A DNA stretch of 64,000 nt from Acanthacorydalis orientalis (GCA_034766995.1 CM068318.1:37758456-37822455), one strand, 5' to 3'. Positions 37,854 through 50,957 are shown, counted from the first letter of the stretch. Notes: generated by a model not told the origin, from the letters alone. Numbers and translations are program-made.

Positions 37854-39283
37854 TATAGAACCAAATAATTGAAAATTATTTCTAAATTTGAACGAAAAAA
37901 ATACGTTCACAGAATGATAAAAGAAAAAAGAATGCGAGTAAATAAGTTTAATAAAAAAAAATAAATCAGATCGCATACCATGTTCTTATTGAAGGTCCAT
38001 AGATTGAGAAACACTATTCTACACGCACACAACGATGTTGTAGCACGTATACTGTAAATATATATAATTGAGAACATCGAATTTCTAGTAAAATGATTGT
38101 AAATAAATTAACGACGATGTATATGCATAAAAAGCTATCACAATTCATTCGTTAAGGTTTAATATTAATATTAATGATAGTTTCAAGGGAAATGTTTTTT
38201 TTTCTTCATATAAAATTTATCGACGTATTCGTATTAGTTCAAATCAATTAATGTGCCATCATTATAAAAGATGAAGAGAACATTTCTTTTAGTATATAGT
38301 TTAACTTTTTTTTTAAGAGATTAAACAATTAAAAGTGTGAATAATTATATATTTTAGCATGTATGTGAACGATGTTTCAGAAGATTGGGTAGTTTAAAAT
38401 GATTTTCGTAATGAACAGAATTGGTCATTTCTAGTAAAATGTTTTTGAACATTTGTGTAGATTCTGTAGGTTTGTAGATTTTTTTTGAATTGTTTGTGTT
38501 TAATTTATAAAACGAAATAAATTATTTTCATAGAATGTAAATTAAAGACCGATTTTATTATATTGACTTCTGTAAATTCAATAAACATTCCTACCAAATA
38601 AATATACTATGAAGAGTATAAGAGTGTACTATAAAAAGTGATTTTTATCAATTTTATTAAAGTTATCTGGAAATCTTTCTTATCACCCGACCGCAAACTA
38701 TAAATATATTCAAATAGATTGGAATAGTTTTTATTCATACGACTAGTAGAAAGATACACTGATGGATCTCTATTTATTTAATTTTTTAAAAAAATTTTTC
38801 AGTGACATTTTATTAAACTTTTTTTAAAAATATTGACTTATTGATAATTTCTTGTACATCAATTTTATACAGTTTTAGATTCACTTTCTTAAATGCAATA
38901 CAAGTTTCACTTTCAAATATGAATTCTTTTCTCAGACCTCATAAACAATAAAATCTTTTTCTGATCAGCAATATTCATTAAATCGTCATTGATCATTTTT
39001 GATCAGAAAAACTTTTTGTAATTTATAGGACGAAAAATGATTAATTTATGAAATTGAATTTAGCCACACTAACAAAACTATATATATAATAATTTTTTCA
39101 TCCACGAATTAATTTTTTAACCCTGATAGTTATTGCAGAATTTTCCTTATAAAAAATCAAATTGTTTAATCAAGACAGCTTTTCAAACATATATTCTGTG
39201 TTCTTAAAATATGATGCATGTTTATCAAATCATTAATTACTTTTGACTTCATTTCTATATATTTTTTTTGCCGTTAGAAGTTA

Positions 39284-39287
<4 letters not shown>
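37854..39287. other. AT-rich spacer with one dispersed repeat copy
   Basis: The only structure found is the repeat at 38930-39090. Confidence 0.5.
38930..39090 (+). repeat. Dispersed TGATCAGAAAA-type repeat, copy 3
   Basis: GAATTCTTTTCTCAGACCTC, CTGATCAGC, TTGATCATTTTTGATCAGAA and TTGAATTTAGCCACA in the same order as the other copies. The two TGATCAG motifs form a small inverted repeat. Confidence 0.5.
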
Positions 39288-39345
<58 letters not shown>

Positions 39346-39389
39346 ATATATATTTATATATAATTATATATTATATATATATATATATT

Positions 39390-39422
<33 letters not shown>

Positions 39423-39478
39423 TATATAGTTATATATGTATATTATATATATATATATATTATATAGTTATATATGTA

Positions 39479-39518
<40 letters not shown>
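39288..39518. repeat. Irregular (TA)n array
   Basis: TA runs mixed with TATAATATATA and TATAGTTATATATG units; the 70-bp pattern near 39420-39480 is partly duplicated. Confidence 0.95.
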
Positions 39519-39521
<3 letters not shown>

Positions 39522-40160
39522 CATCCACTGCTGTATAAAAGCCTCTTCCCTGATTTCCCACTTTGTACGACTGAATGTTTATCTGTTCAACTGATTTCCA
39601 ATAAAAATTTTAATTTCCTTATCCCACTTATGTTCATTGGTTTCTTTCTTGGTCTTTTTATATTCCCTGGTTCCCAGTTAATAATTTCTGTTGTCCATCA
39701 GTTGTCTTCTCTTCTTGCAATATATCCCGCCCATTTCAATTTCAGACTCTTCACTCTTATTATATCTGTGACTCATGTCTCTTAACGTATCCATTCTATT
39801 CCTTTCCTATCTCTTTTTGTTATACCTAACGTGCATCTTTCCATACTTCTTTGTGTTGTTTGGAGTCTGAATGATTTTGGCGTTAAGCACCCATGTTTCG
39901 CTGCCGTAATTAAAGACTGGTAGTACATTTTGACCAAATACTTTTTTCTTCAAACAGAGTGGGATTGTTGATTTAAATATTGAAGCGTTTCGTCCAAATA
40001 AGCTCCATCCCGTTTCTGTTCTTCTGTTTACTTCTTCAATAAATGAACCATATTTATTGTCAAGCTGTCTTAGATATACATTCTTCATAAACTTTTTCTA
40101 TTTCTGTTCTTTTTATTTCAATTATTTTGGGCAAACAAACAGATTGTACAACACAGTAAT
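39519..40160 (-). mobile_element. RTE-clade LINE fragment (reverse transcriptase C-terminal part)
   Basis: The minus strand reads VNRRTETGWSLFGRNASIFK, LPVFNYGSETWVLNAK, KLKWAGYIARRED and TEIINWEPGNIKRPRKKPMN across small frameshifts. The Y-G-S/A-E-T-W motif and following segment are the thumb and C-terminal region of RTE reverse transcriptases. It is truncated at the 5' side and its 3' side ends in a TA array. Confidence 0.8.
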
Positions 40161-40377
40161 ATATATATATATATATATAAAGTTTCGAGGAAAGGCAAAC
40201 TATTAAAACGTTTCGTTGAACTAAATAAATAATTTTCTGGAACATTTCAACCAATTCAAGAGAAATATCTTAGGACTGTATCCTTTGTAAAAAGTATCAT
40301 AAATAATAAATTTATTCAATTTTAGTTATATATAAATGTGAAAAAGCTTCTTTATTTTAAATTAGTTCAAAAGATTT

Positions 40378-40455
40378 TATCTCTTCTTGAAACATGCCTC
40401 GCTCATTCTATTTCAGACTCTATACTCTTCTTATTACATCTGTGACTCTGAATAT
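40378..40455 (-). mobile_element. Short RTE LINE fragment
   Basis: TGAAACATGCCTCGCTCATT through TCTTATTACATCTGTGACTC matches the same part of the two longer minus-strand fragments. The match ends shortly before a TA array. Confidence 0.6.
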
Positions 40456-40471
40456 CTATTTTCGTAAGACA

Positions 40472-40478
40472 CACACAC

Positions 40479-40542
<64 letters not shown>

Positions 40543-40575
40543 ATATATATGTATATATATATATATATGTATACA

Positions 40576-40607
<32 letters not shown>

Positions 40608-40615
40608 CATGTATA
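40472..40615. repeat. (CA)n/(TA)n array
   Basis: ACACACATATAC start, then TA with scattered G and C interruptions. Confidence 0.95.
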
Positions 40616-40639
40616 TGTTGTTCTAATATTTTTCGTTTT

Positions 40640-40840
40640 TGAAACATTTGAGTGTTTGTTCTCCATTACTAGTTTCAATAGGTGTGTCATCTTCAGATAG
40701 ATATTAGAGTCTCTATCATCTACATAAAGATAGTACACTTGGCAAAACTAATAGTGTAGAACACATATTCAGAAGAACGAAAACCATTACTAATTCTCAT
40801 TAACAGGATCACAAATTTAAATTATACAATCATAGCTTTA

Positions 40841-40855
<15 letters not shown>
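40640..40855 (+). repeat. Third, partial copy of the 1.3-kb inverted-repeat element
   Basis: ACTAGTTTC, the TCTTCAGATAGAT palindrome, AAACTAATAGTG and then AACAGGATCACAAATTTAAA follow the order seen in the arms near 12736-12920. It stops at a TA tract. The minus strand carries CTGAAGA (40696-40690) and GAAAC (40676-40672). Confidence 0.6.

Positions 40856-40898
<43 letters not shown>
40856..40898. repeat. (TA)n microsatellite
   Basis: TA run. Confidence 0.95.
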
Positions 40899-40900
<2 letters not shown>

Positions 40901-43037
40901 TTCAAAAAAAAACATTAATTATATGCTAGAAAAAGTATGAATTAAAACACTTTCGTTTTTAATATCTGTGAAAGATACAATTTTCGTTCTGGTATAACGT
41001 ATTCCAGAAAAAAAGGAGAGTTTGAAATAATAATTATTATTTGTTGTCGTGAATGAACGTAAAAGAAAAAAATACACTTTCGTATAGAAAATAGATTAAA
41101 TATTATTTAAAATTATGTTATGAATTTAAAATAATCTTCATGAATTTGTAATATTTGTTTATTGATTTCAATAAGTGTTTTAGATAATAGAAGAAAAAAA
41201 AACAGATAAAGTAAAAAATATATTAAGATATAAATTGATGTACATCTTTTTTAATTATTGTTTATTGAAGTTTATATTTTTTTAATATAAAAAGTTTAAT
41301 AATGTATTTATAAATAAAATAAACAACAATTTTTAATATTTGCTTATTATTTTTTTAAATATTTCTTTACTTCAATTTACTGAATTCAATCATTTTTTTA
41401 ATAGAAAAAGAAAATATGCTTAAATCAAATACAAATATTCTAATTAAATTTTATATTAATAGTAGAGACAAGAATGTATCAAAAGTGTGAATTTCTGCTA
41501 ATTAATTTAATAAACAATATAATAAAACAGATTTTATCAAATCAAAAAACTTTGAATTCCAATGAAATTTTCTTTTTTTGATCAATATATAATTTTCCAC
41601 TAAAAAAATTGACCAATTTTCTTTCTTATTTTTTACTATCATGTTTCTCATTCTACGTTGTTTTCTATTTTGGAATTTTATTAAATCAAAAATGTTTATT
41701 TTTTAATATATCTCATTTTTTACCAGCAATGTAGAATGTTTGATAAACAGTAATGTTTTTATGAAGATTAATCATAAGTATCTACTTATAAATTATTATC
41801 ATTTACTCTTGTTCACACAATCATCAATCATTCTATTTTAATAATCTTATTTCATATATTATTAAAACGTTTATATATAAATTATAAATAGATAATTTCA
41901 ATATTTAAAATACTTAACGGAAAGTCGATATTATATCCATTTAAACATTTTTTTTAAGAGTCAATTTGTATATTTTTGAGTTTTTATTATATCAAAACTG
42001 AACAAATCAAATATGAAAATAGAAAATATTATACTATTAATGGCCTAAAAATCAATTTTTAACTACACGCAAGTTTTATGTTGTGAATATGAGTTTAGGA
42101 TTAGGAATGATGTTTAGATAGGTGTTCTATTTTTTAAAAAAATAATTCTATTTTTTAATATCAGAAACTAATTGTGAATTAAAAATATTAGCGATTACTT
42201 CTATGTATCGATTGATGAAAACATTTTAACCTGCAAAACTACACAAAATGTATTTATCACTGTATGTTTTCAGTATAATATTTCATTTACTTATAATACT
42301 GTTTGATTTGTTTCATTTGGAAAATTACTGTTACACAAACATTATCTCTTCATATAAAAAAGTAACACTTAACAGTATTATAATTACATGAAATATTTAT
42401 TTAAAAAAAGAAACTTATTATAAAATATCATTACATGAAGATGAAATATTTATTTTCAAATAAGACTAAAGTCATATTAATACCATATCATATTGTAGTT
42501 GTAATTAATGAAACATTCATTATTAATAAGTTTAATTGTACATAAATCAATTTAATGAGAATGGCACGCACGTGAATCAATAATAAAAATGTGTACAAAT
42601 ATCGTAAAATCTTCGATTCTCAATATAAATTCATAAATATATATATATAAATATAAATAAATATGCTACGAAATCGTATCAAACATAGAAGTCTTGCAGA
42701 GAGTCAGTGAGTGATGTGTTTTGAATGTAGATTAAAATAAAATATTTAATGTACGTCTCATTTCTCCTGATCCTGCGTTAAATCAATTCATTTATGGTTA
42801 ATACAATTGTACAATACTGAATTTGGTATGAATTGACCGCATATCAGTTTATATGAAAACGATAAATTGTAAATAATAAATATTATTATAATAACACGAT
42901 GTGATTTTTTTTAATGAATTTGTAACCTTACCAATTTCAGATAGAAGTTTATTTTATAATAAATAAAATGCTTATCTTTACGATAAGCATACTGTAAATA
43001 TTTTTAATAATTATTCTTATGTGAACCGAGAATTTGC
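40899..43037. other. Long AT-rich spacer
   Basis: About 2.1 kb of very AT-rich DNA with a short TA tract at about 42634-42663. I see no gene, terminal repeat or repeat copy. Confidence 0.5.
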
Positions 43038-43083
43038 TATATATATGTATATATATATAAATATATGTGTATATATATATATG

Positions 43084-43157
<74 letters not shown>

Positions 43158-43170
43158 CATATGTATATAT

Positions 43171-43258
<88 letters not shown>

Positions 43259-43287
43259 GTATATATATATATATAAATATATATATG

Positions 43288-43318
<31 letters not shown>

Positions 43319-43319
43319 T
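43038..43319. repeat. 280-bp compound (TA)n array
   Basis: TA with TG, AAAT and CA interruptions. Confidence 0.97.
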
Positions 43320-43557
43320 TCCTCCTATAATTTGTGGTCTCGACATCTTAAATATCAAAAATGTTGACATATGTACATACATTATTTTTTTATCAATATT
43401 AAATAATTAATAAATTAATCAAACAGATAAATATGAACGTAGATTTAATATTTCTTATTTCAAAAATAAATTACATGTACAAAACCCCCAAAAATTAAAA
43501 TGTAATTATTTATAAACCGCCTAATAATACTTGTTAGAAATATGTCACGGAAAACTA

Positions 43558-44104
43558 TTAAGTTGATAGAAAAATTATTGCGGTTTTTATTTTCTGAATA
43601 CCCTTAATTTTTTTTAATGGAAGTTATTTCATCATGTTCATGTTATTTTAAAGTGCATTTTTCGGTCTATATTTTTGTATCATCGACTTTGGTTTTATTA
43701 TTAATTTTGCTTCAAATTAAGTTATTGAATTAAAGATGAAAAAGAAACAAAAGTATTTTTTGTATGAGTTGAAAACGGGTGGTAAAGCAGTAACTGCTCG
43801 TAAACTAAACGATGCTTTTGGTTTGAGTACTGTTAAGGAACGTACTATGCAATAATAGTTCCAGAAATTTCGTGCTAGCGACGAGAGCCTTGAAGATGAC
43901 GAAGATCGCCCTTCTTCAGTTCATAGCGACCAACTGAGTGTTAGTTGAATCAGAACTACGCACAACAATTCGAGAGCCTGCACAAAATTTAGGAGTTAGT
44001 CATCCAACAATTTTGGATCACAAAACAGCTAGTAAAATCAAAATAGAGAAAAGTGTATATGTATTTGAAAGTCATAAACCGCAATTATTTTCCTGCCAAC
44101 ATAA
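43558..44104 (+). mobile_element. Deleted mariner (TTAGGTTGG-type ends), 547 bp
   Basis: TA-flanked ends TTAAGTTGATAGAAAAATTA and, on the minus strand, TTATGTTGGCAGGAAAATAA. The interior begins like the 11434 copy (KKKQKYFLYELKTGGKAVTA...) and is truncated before the catalytic region. Confidence 0.82.
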
Positions 44105-44871
44105 TATTTAGTAAATAAGTCAACAAAAAAAATCTACACGGAAAAATTGAATTAACTATAATAATTATTCTTTTTTTCAGTTACTATCTCTGAAGTTTCG
44201 AATTTCAAATTCGTTGAATAGTTTGATTGTCAACAGAAAATAATCATTATAAAAGTCTCAACCCTATATATCAAGTATTATTATTCACATGTTGATATTT
44301 CATGTGATACAAAATTTTTCACTCCGTGTAGAAGTAAGATAGTCGAATACGTAAGAGACAGTAATATAATCAAAATTAAACCGATTCGAAATTAAATTTA
44401 TATGTAATAAAATGTGACGAACGTATAATAAAAAGGTCAGTAATCAATTTACAAGTTATTAGTTCGTAATCTCTTAAAAAAAATAATATTAATTTTAAAC
44501 TCTTCAAAATATATATTTTTTCTATTTGCCACACTATTAAATGAATCATACTTTACATTTATAACAATATCTAATTCTATTATACTACATGTATACATTT
44601 TTATCTCTTATATAATTTATTTCAGAACTAATCATTACAAACGTTTAGTGCAGTTTGTGAATTATATAACACTTTTGCCTTTGTATATGTCTAAAGTAAT
44701 AATCGACTATTTGTCTGCTTGGAACTGTGATGTTCATTTTAGTGTTTTGTGCCTACATTGGATGGAATTTTAAGTAGAACAGAAATGTAAGTCAGATTTT
44801 TATATATTATTTCATTTGATTTTTTAATATGATAATAAAATGAAAATTTAATGTTATTTTCAAACGTTTTG

Positions 44872-44873
<2 letters not shown>
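44105..44873. other. AT-rich spacer
   Basis: Nothing recognised. Confidence 0.5.
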
Positions 44874-44922
<49 letters not shown>

Positions 44923-45001
44923 AAATCATTAAATAAATATACAAATTTAAATATGTTTAAGTACATTGGTTATTGAATGTTAAAAAACACACACACACAT
45001 A

Positions 45002-45050
<49 letters not shown>
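44874..45050. repeat. Two TA tracts, the second preceded by (CA)n
   Basis: TA runs at 44874-44920 and 45000-45050 with ACACACACACAC at about 44988. Confidence 0.95.
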
Positions 45051-45052
<2 letters not shown>

Positions 45053-45061
45053 AAATTCGTT

Positions 45062-45215
45062 TTCAGAAATGAATTCCTTTTTTGCCTCACAAACCATATA
45101 TTTCTTCAGATCAAACATGTTCAATAAATCCTTATTGATCATATTTGACCAGACACTTTTTTTTTGTTTTTGGCATAAAACAATTCATTTTTGAAAGTGA
45201 ATTTTACAAAATATC
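45062..45215 (+). repeat. Dispersed TGATCAGAAAA-type repeat, copy 4
   Basis: GAATTCC, CCTCACAAACCATA, CAGATCAAACATGTTCAATA, TTGATCATATTTGACCAGA and AAGTGAATTTTA in family order. Confidence 0.5.
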
Positions 45216-45399
45216 AAATCTATATAAACATAAAACTCTTATTTCTATTATTTTTAAAATTTGGAACATGTTATATTCATAGAAAAATTTATTTTTATAT
45301 TTTGTACGATTTGTATAGTTTTTTCTTATATTTCATAATTATAGATTTAATTGAATGATATACACTTTTCTAGATTAAATTAAGTATCTTAGGTCCATT

Positions 45400-45537
45400 C
45401 TCATAATACACACTCACTAGTTGCTTAGGGTGCCAGTAGATTTAACTATGATTATTTGATTTATTAAGAATAATTATGTCTAGCATCCACTATTAATTAG
45501 TGAAATCTAGTTACAGTATATAATAAAGTATTATGAG
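45400..45537. mobile_element. Possible 138-bp MITE
   Basis: CTCATAATAC (45400-45409) is exactly mirrored by GTATTATGAG (45528-45537), and inner segments GTAGATTTAACTA / TAGTGAAATCTAG also pair. No target duplication is evident. Confidence 0.4.
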
Positions 45538-46002
45538 TAAAGCAATTATTCATTATTGCTTTAACTATCTTTAATTCTGATTCTAAAATAGGTGAATCAT
45601 TTTTATATACAGAGTGTGTCCCCACTCTTTTCATGATCTGTAATCGAAAAAGACAACACAGTCACTGGTTGATTGTAATTTTAGATTCATATGTATTTAT
45701 TATTTTCATTCAATATTACTGTTAATGTTTCATATTTATTTCAACCGTAAATTTAAACATAGACGAAGAACTTAAATTTATTAAACTATGATCGTTTATG
45801 CATAATAAAAGAATGAATTAAATTTTGCTTTTTGCAAATTCATTCGTTCAGACATATATATTAAACATAAAGTTCTAAAATTTTGTATTTAATGTAAGTA
45901 CAGAAGGTTTACCTATTCGTCAAATATATTTTACAATGTGTTTTATTTATCTTTGCGTTATATAATAAGAAGTCAAATAGTAATTAATTATTTGAAATGA
46001 AA

Positions 46003-46038
<36 letters not shown>

Positions 46039-46219
46039 ACACTGATTTTATTCAAACATATTTATTCCTAAAATTCTGCATTTCTTTCAATTTCAATCTT
46101 ATATCACTATTGATGACAATAGATAACTTATTATAAATTTTAATTATCTGATAGTCATTAAGAACAGAAGAGTCATGTTAATTCGTAGGCTTCCTTTTTC
46201 TTATCCATGTAAATTAGTG

Positions 46220-46221
<2 letters not shown>
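45538..46221. other. AT-rich spacer
   Basis: TA tract at 46004-46036; nothing else recognised. Confidence 0.5.
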
Positions 46222-46467
<246 letters not shown>

Positions 46468-46650
46468 ATTATTAAATGTGTCACTGGATGACTATAATGT
46501 TGGATACTTATTTGTTTTTCGGATGCGTAATAATTTATTTTTGTAGATACAAAATGCAATTCTTGTATACCTCGAGCTTTCTAATAGTAAGAGTTCTTTT
46601 CATTCTACAATTAAACTTAGTAAATTATAATAATGTATTTTTTGTATTAC

Positions 46651-46713
46651 AGTATATATCCGTGTATATATACATATATATATACATATACATATACATG
46701 TATATATATATAT

Positions 46714-46746
<33 letters not shown>

Positions 46747-46747
46747 C
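46651..46747. repeat. (TA)n with CATG interruptions
   Basis: TA/ACAT/ATGT units. Confidence 0.93.
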
Positions 46748-46829
46748 ACATGTAATTGTATTCAATCATCTTCAAACTCACTAATCACTTTCCCCTCGTA
46801 AAAACAGACCGCAATTATTTGAAGTATGT

Positions 46830-47330
46830 TAAAAACCAATCAGTTGCACGTTCCACCTGCATCGTACACATCGACCATCAATATTTACTCACCGTCGATG
46901 CACTCATCTCGTTCAATTTGTTTTTGTAGCGTTAAGCTAATAACTCGTCCCGTTTTACGTGACGCTCACCATCGCATGCCAACGTTCGGCCACCCGACCG
47001 CCACGTGCACAACAAAAGCACACGCGCGGCTTCTGAAAGCTCGCGCCCTCTACAGCTTCATCATCGTCGTCGCACGGTGCATCCACGCGCGTCCAACTAC
47101 GCGTTCTGGTTTTGTGTTACGTACGTACGACGCGCATTGTACGGCTTGACGAAACCACAAAACTTTATTGTTATTTGAAATATATTTCAATTTCGTATGT
47201 AACATTCGAATAGATATATCTACATGTATTCAAACGGTAATTAATATCGTGTAAGGTGTTCTGTCATCTTACCGAACAGACTGACAGTAATGAACGACAA
47301 GGATTTGTATGAAGAGAGACAAGTATTCCA
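46830..47330. other. GC- and CpG-rich island
   Basis: The most GC-rich non-transposon sequence in the window (about 46880-47140), with many CpGs. A 107-codon plus-strand frame crosses it, but the translation has no recognisable domain. It could be a promoter or enhancer island, an unknown exon or the relic of an element. Confidence 0.4.
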
Positions 47331-48060
47331 TTAGGTTCGTATGAAAGTGATTGCGGTTTTTGTTTTCTGAATTCTGAACTTAATTATTTTCAATGAAAGT
47401 GTCATATTATCATGTTCATGTTAACATCATTTTTAAGTGCATTTTTCGATCGGTATTTTGGTAACATCGAGTTTAGCTTCATTATTAATTTTGCTTCAAA
47501 TTGGATTATTGAATTAGAGATGGAAAGGAAGTAAATAAGAGCAATTTTCTGTATAAGTTCAAAACGGATGGTAAAGTAGCAGAAACTTCTCGTAAAGTAA
47601 TCGATGCTTTTAGTGTGGGTACTGTTAAGGCCAGCGCACATTAGAACGGATTGCATCGTTGCGGATCAATCAAAAATCCGCCTGCTAACCGATTCTAACG
47701 CGCTGTGTTTCGACCTGCCCCGGCTGTGTACGATGGCACATATAAAATGTAGAGGATTTTTGCGAAACTATGCAATCTGTCCTAATGTGCGCTAGCCTTT
47801 AAGGAACATACGATGCAATGGTTGTTCCAAAAAATTCGTACTGGGGACGAGAGCCCTGAAGATGAAAAAGGTCGCAGACGCCTTTCTTCAGATCATAAAG
47901 ACCAACTGAAGGCGTTAGTTAAATCAGAACCACGTACAACAATTCCAGAGCTTGCATAAAAGTTCTGAACCACTTAAAACCGCTAGAAAAGTAAAAAATA
48001 GGAAAATTTATATGAATTTGAAGATCATAAACCTCAAATATTTTTCTACCAACCTGTTAA
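47331..48060 (+). mobile_element. Deleted mariner (TTAGGTTGG-type ends) carrying a nested MITE
   Basis: TTAGGTTCGTATGAAAGTGA at the left and, on the minus strand, GGTTGGTAGAAAAATATTTG at the right. The interior matches the 43558 and 11434 copies and is interrupted at GTACTGTTAAGG by the 170-bp insertion at 47629-47798. Confidence 0.8.
47629..47798. mobile_element. 170-bp TTAA-flanked MITE
   Basis: TTAA at 47625-47628 and 47799-47802. The termini GGCCAGCGCACATTAG and, on the minus strand, AGGCTAGCGCACATTAG extend imperfectly to about 33 bp. The undisturbed host site GTACTGTTAAGGAACG is visible in the sister mariners, confirming a clean insertion. TTAA suggests piggyBac-type mobilisation, but the termini differ from the piggyBac family seen elsewhere here. 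Confidence 0.82.
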
Positions 48061-49618
48061 ATAGGATACTTATTAATAATGAAAGCGTGTTTATATTCAA
48101 AATTGTTTATTTTTCGATTCTATTCGAATACCTTTCACAACTTAAAAAACCAACTAAATATATAGTTGTTTTCTTAATATAAATTTGTTTGTCTGTAATA
48201 CAGTTCGGTAACTCTAATTGTATTTACTTTTACAAATAAGTTCTTTTTTCAGATTATAAACAACATTCAGATTTTTCCAATCAGTTTTCAATTTTTCAAT
48301 TTCAATTTTTTTCCAATCAAACATGTTCAAAAATTCATTGCCTGTTGTTTCTGCATATTTCGATAACGATACCATTATCTTCAGAAATCCAGTATATATA
48401 AAAAAAATGTTTCTTTATAGAAAAATAATTTTTCTATATCTTAGCACTCTGAGGATAATAAGAGCAACAATACCCATAAATAACATAATACAAAAGTCAG
48501 AAAGAATATGTCTTGAATTTACTCCTTTATTTTGATTTTTTCCAACAGTCGACTTATTTTAATTTTATTGCAAATTTCTACTCTTAGACTTAAATGATTC
48601 AAAATATCAACTTATCTCAATATTATACAAAGTTTAATTCCATGATCTCTCAATTGTATGCAAAGTAACAATCTCTTATATGCAGATTTACATTTTATAA
48701 CATTCATTTTTCGAAACAATTAATTTTTTTATATAATCGACTAACTTTTTACATGGAAAGATTATCTTTTATAAAAAAATTTATTAAATAAATCTAATAT
48801 CTTCTGGTGTAAGTTATAAATCCAACATACTTTTCTTTGTTGGTCGGTTACTTATTTGGGTTTTAAGCCTGGTTCACACTCCAGTATTTTAGTAGAGTTT
48901 AGTCGACTGGTTGAGAAATTTAGTACTCGACCAGTCTGAACACTCAATTTTTTTCGAATGAACTTGAATGTTCCAGGAATGAGTCGAGTTTAGTAAATAG
49001 AAATCTATTCTATTTTTCAGGCGAGTAAACCTTCTTTCCAGTGGACTTGTCTGTTTACTAAACGCATGTAGACAGGTCCGTGTGTATTTAGTGTAGTGTA
49101 GGCACAGCAATCAATGTATTGTGTAATAGAATAAGTGCAATATTGTACTTGTACTCTCATTCTGCCATTGAATGTACATGTTAATGTTAAATAGAAATTT
49201 TAAATACAACAATATTAAATTGAATAGAAAACCTAATTGCTTCTAACCGTAATATCTTATTATTATTTACTAAGAATCAGGTAAAAACCCGCCATAGAAA
49301 TATGTATTCTAATATTTTATTTATGTTATTATAATTATGATTTTCTAAGAACATAGAACATATTTCAGTTATAAATCGGTCTACCTTCAAGTCAATACCT
49401 TAATCTTTCTTATGCTTATTTTGAAAATTACTAAGGATAGGGAATCAAACATGCATAAAAACCTCTATTCTTTGATACAAATACTTCTTCCTTCTGGTTT
49501 TTTGAAACAAGAAATATAAAAAATGCTTTATAATTCTTAAAAAATTAAATGTGCAAATTAAGACAATGCCCTTTTTATAAAAAAATAAATTTTCCAAAAA
49601 TGGAATACATTTCAATCT
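48061..49618. other. Spacer with weak repeat traces
   Basis: A diverged TGATCAGAAAA-type copy at about 48235-48345. At 48867 TTTTAAGCCTGGTTCACACT looks like a transposon end, but no partner was found. No genes. Confidence 0.4.
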
Positions 49619-49731
49619 TTAAAATATCCTCCATTATTTTGTATAACTTTGTCTATCTGTTATATAATTGATGAATGTCTTGTTGAAAAAAATATAGCAG
49701 GTTTGAATCAATGAAGTCCTAATGGATTTTC
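49619..49731 (-). pseudogene. Mariner-type transposase C-terminal scrap
   Basis: The minus strand reads DKVIQNNGGYFKD followed by a stop, like the K-V-x-x-N-x-G-x-Y-F end of many mariner transposases. It parallels CKNNEGFFED at 55205-55460. Confidence 0.5.
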
Positions 49732-50046
49732 GGACTTATTTATTTGGGATGATTTTCTGTGATACCCAACTGAGTTGATTTCATGTATAAAACAACTAGG
49801 TTACAATCTATCTGCGATAATGATTATATACGAGTAGACATAAATGAGTTTTAAAAAATATGTTTATTGTTTCATTTAGATACCATGCTTATAATTAACA
49901 AGTGAGCAAGCGTAACGATCAGGGGACGATGTTTCCTAGTGTATATATATATATAGACAAATTCGGTTATAACGAGCACTTATATAAAAGTTCATGGGTA
50001 TAACGAACAAGTGCTCATATAGTTTTGTCACATGCAGCAACTTATA
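49732..50046 (+). repeat. Dispersed repeat family F7, copy 4
   Basis: Nearly identical to 7652-8000, with a shorter TA tract and the same 74-bp palindrome (49956-50029). It ends exactly at the mariner insertion (GCAACTTATA). Confidence 0.85.
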
Positions 50047-50957
50047 CGAGGTCAGACAATTAAGTAATGCGACCGATTTATTTTCTCGGCCTGTGGTAAC
50101 ACTGCGAACCTGTAACTCCGCCACCGTAATAGCAGATCCCTACTCTCTCGATTGAGACCTTGACCACCCTCGTACGATCATTTCTTCGCCAGCTGTTTAG
50201 TGTTTTGTAACAACGCGCGAGTAGTGCATGTCACGAAATCACATCGCTCAAGATTGTCTCGAGCAGGTTGAAAGTGATCCTACTCTTCTCGATCGAGTTA
50301 TTACTGGTGATGAAAGTTGGTTTTTTCAATATGACCCCGAAACTAAACGACAAAGCCAACAGTGGCTGTCCCCTGGAGCACCAAGGCCAAAGAAGGCGAG
50401 AATGAGCAAGTCCAAAGTGAAAACCATGTTGATTTGCTTCTTCGACAGCAAAGGGGTGGTTCACAAAGAGTTCGTACCACCTGGACAAACCGTAAATCAA
50501 GTATTCTACCGCAATGTGCTCGAAAAATTACGAAAAAGGGTGCTCAGAGTGCGTCCAGAGGTCGCGAAGACTTGGGTTCTGCATCACGACAATGCTCCCT
50601 GTCACAGTGCGTTCAGTGTCTCTCAGTTTTTGGCGTCTAAAGGCATCGCAACGTTACCACAACCGCCCTATTCACCGGACATGTCACCTTGCGACTTTTT
50701 CCTATTCCCCCATATGAAAAAATTCGTCAAAGGTCGACATTTTGACTCCGTTGAAGATATCCAAGAATCTGTGAAGGGGGTACTCGGAGAGGTCCCACAA
50801 GAAGTGTTCCAGAATTGTTATGAAAACTGGAAAACTCGCTGGAATAAGTGTATAGATGCGGGAGGGGACTACTTTGAAGGGGATCGCAGCGATGTACCTT
50901 AATTTTTAAATATACTCGATTTTTGAATTTTGTCGCATTACTTAATTGTCTAACCTC

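Noticed and set aside
46803..46825. ACCGCAATTATTTGAAG as a lone mariner terminus
   Set aside because: Only about 12 bases match and no partner end is nearby.
46826..47149. 107-codon frame in the CpG-rich island as a gene
   Set aside because: No recognisable domain, no splice or start context, low-complexity CpG composition; kept as an island only.
48867..49100. TTTTAAGCCTGGTTCACACT as the end of another TTAA element
   Set aside because: No matching inverted terminus or second TTAA at a sensible distance could be found.
50231..50500. Minus-strand and alternative-frame openings inside the 912-bp mariners (also 59532-59801, 50362-50640, 59663-59941)
   Set aside because: Shadows of the conserved catalytic frame; both copies show them only because the copies are nearly identical.
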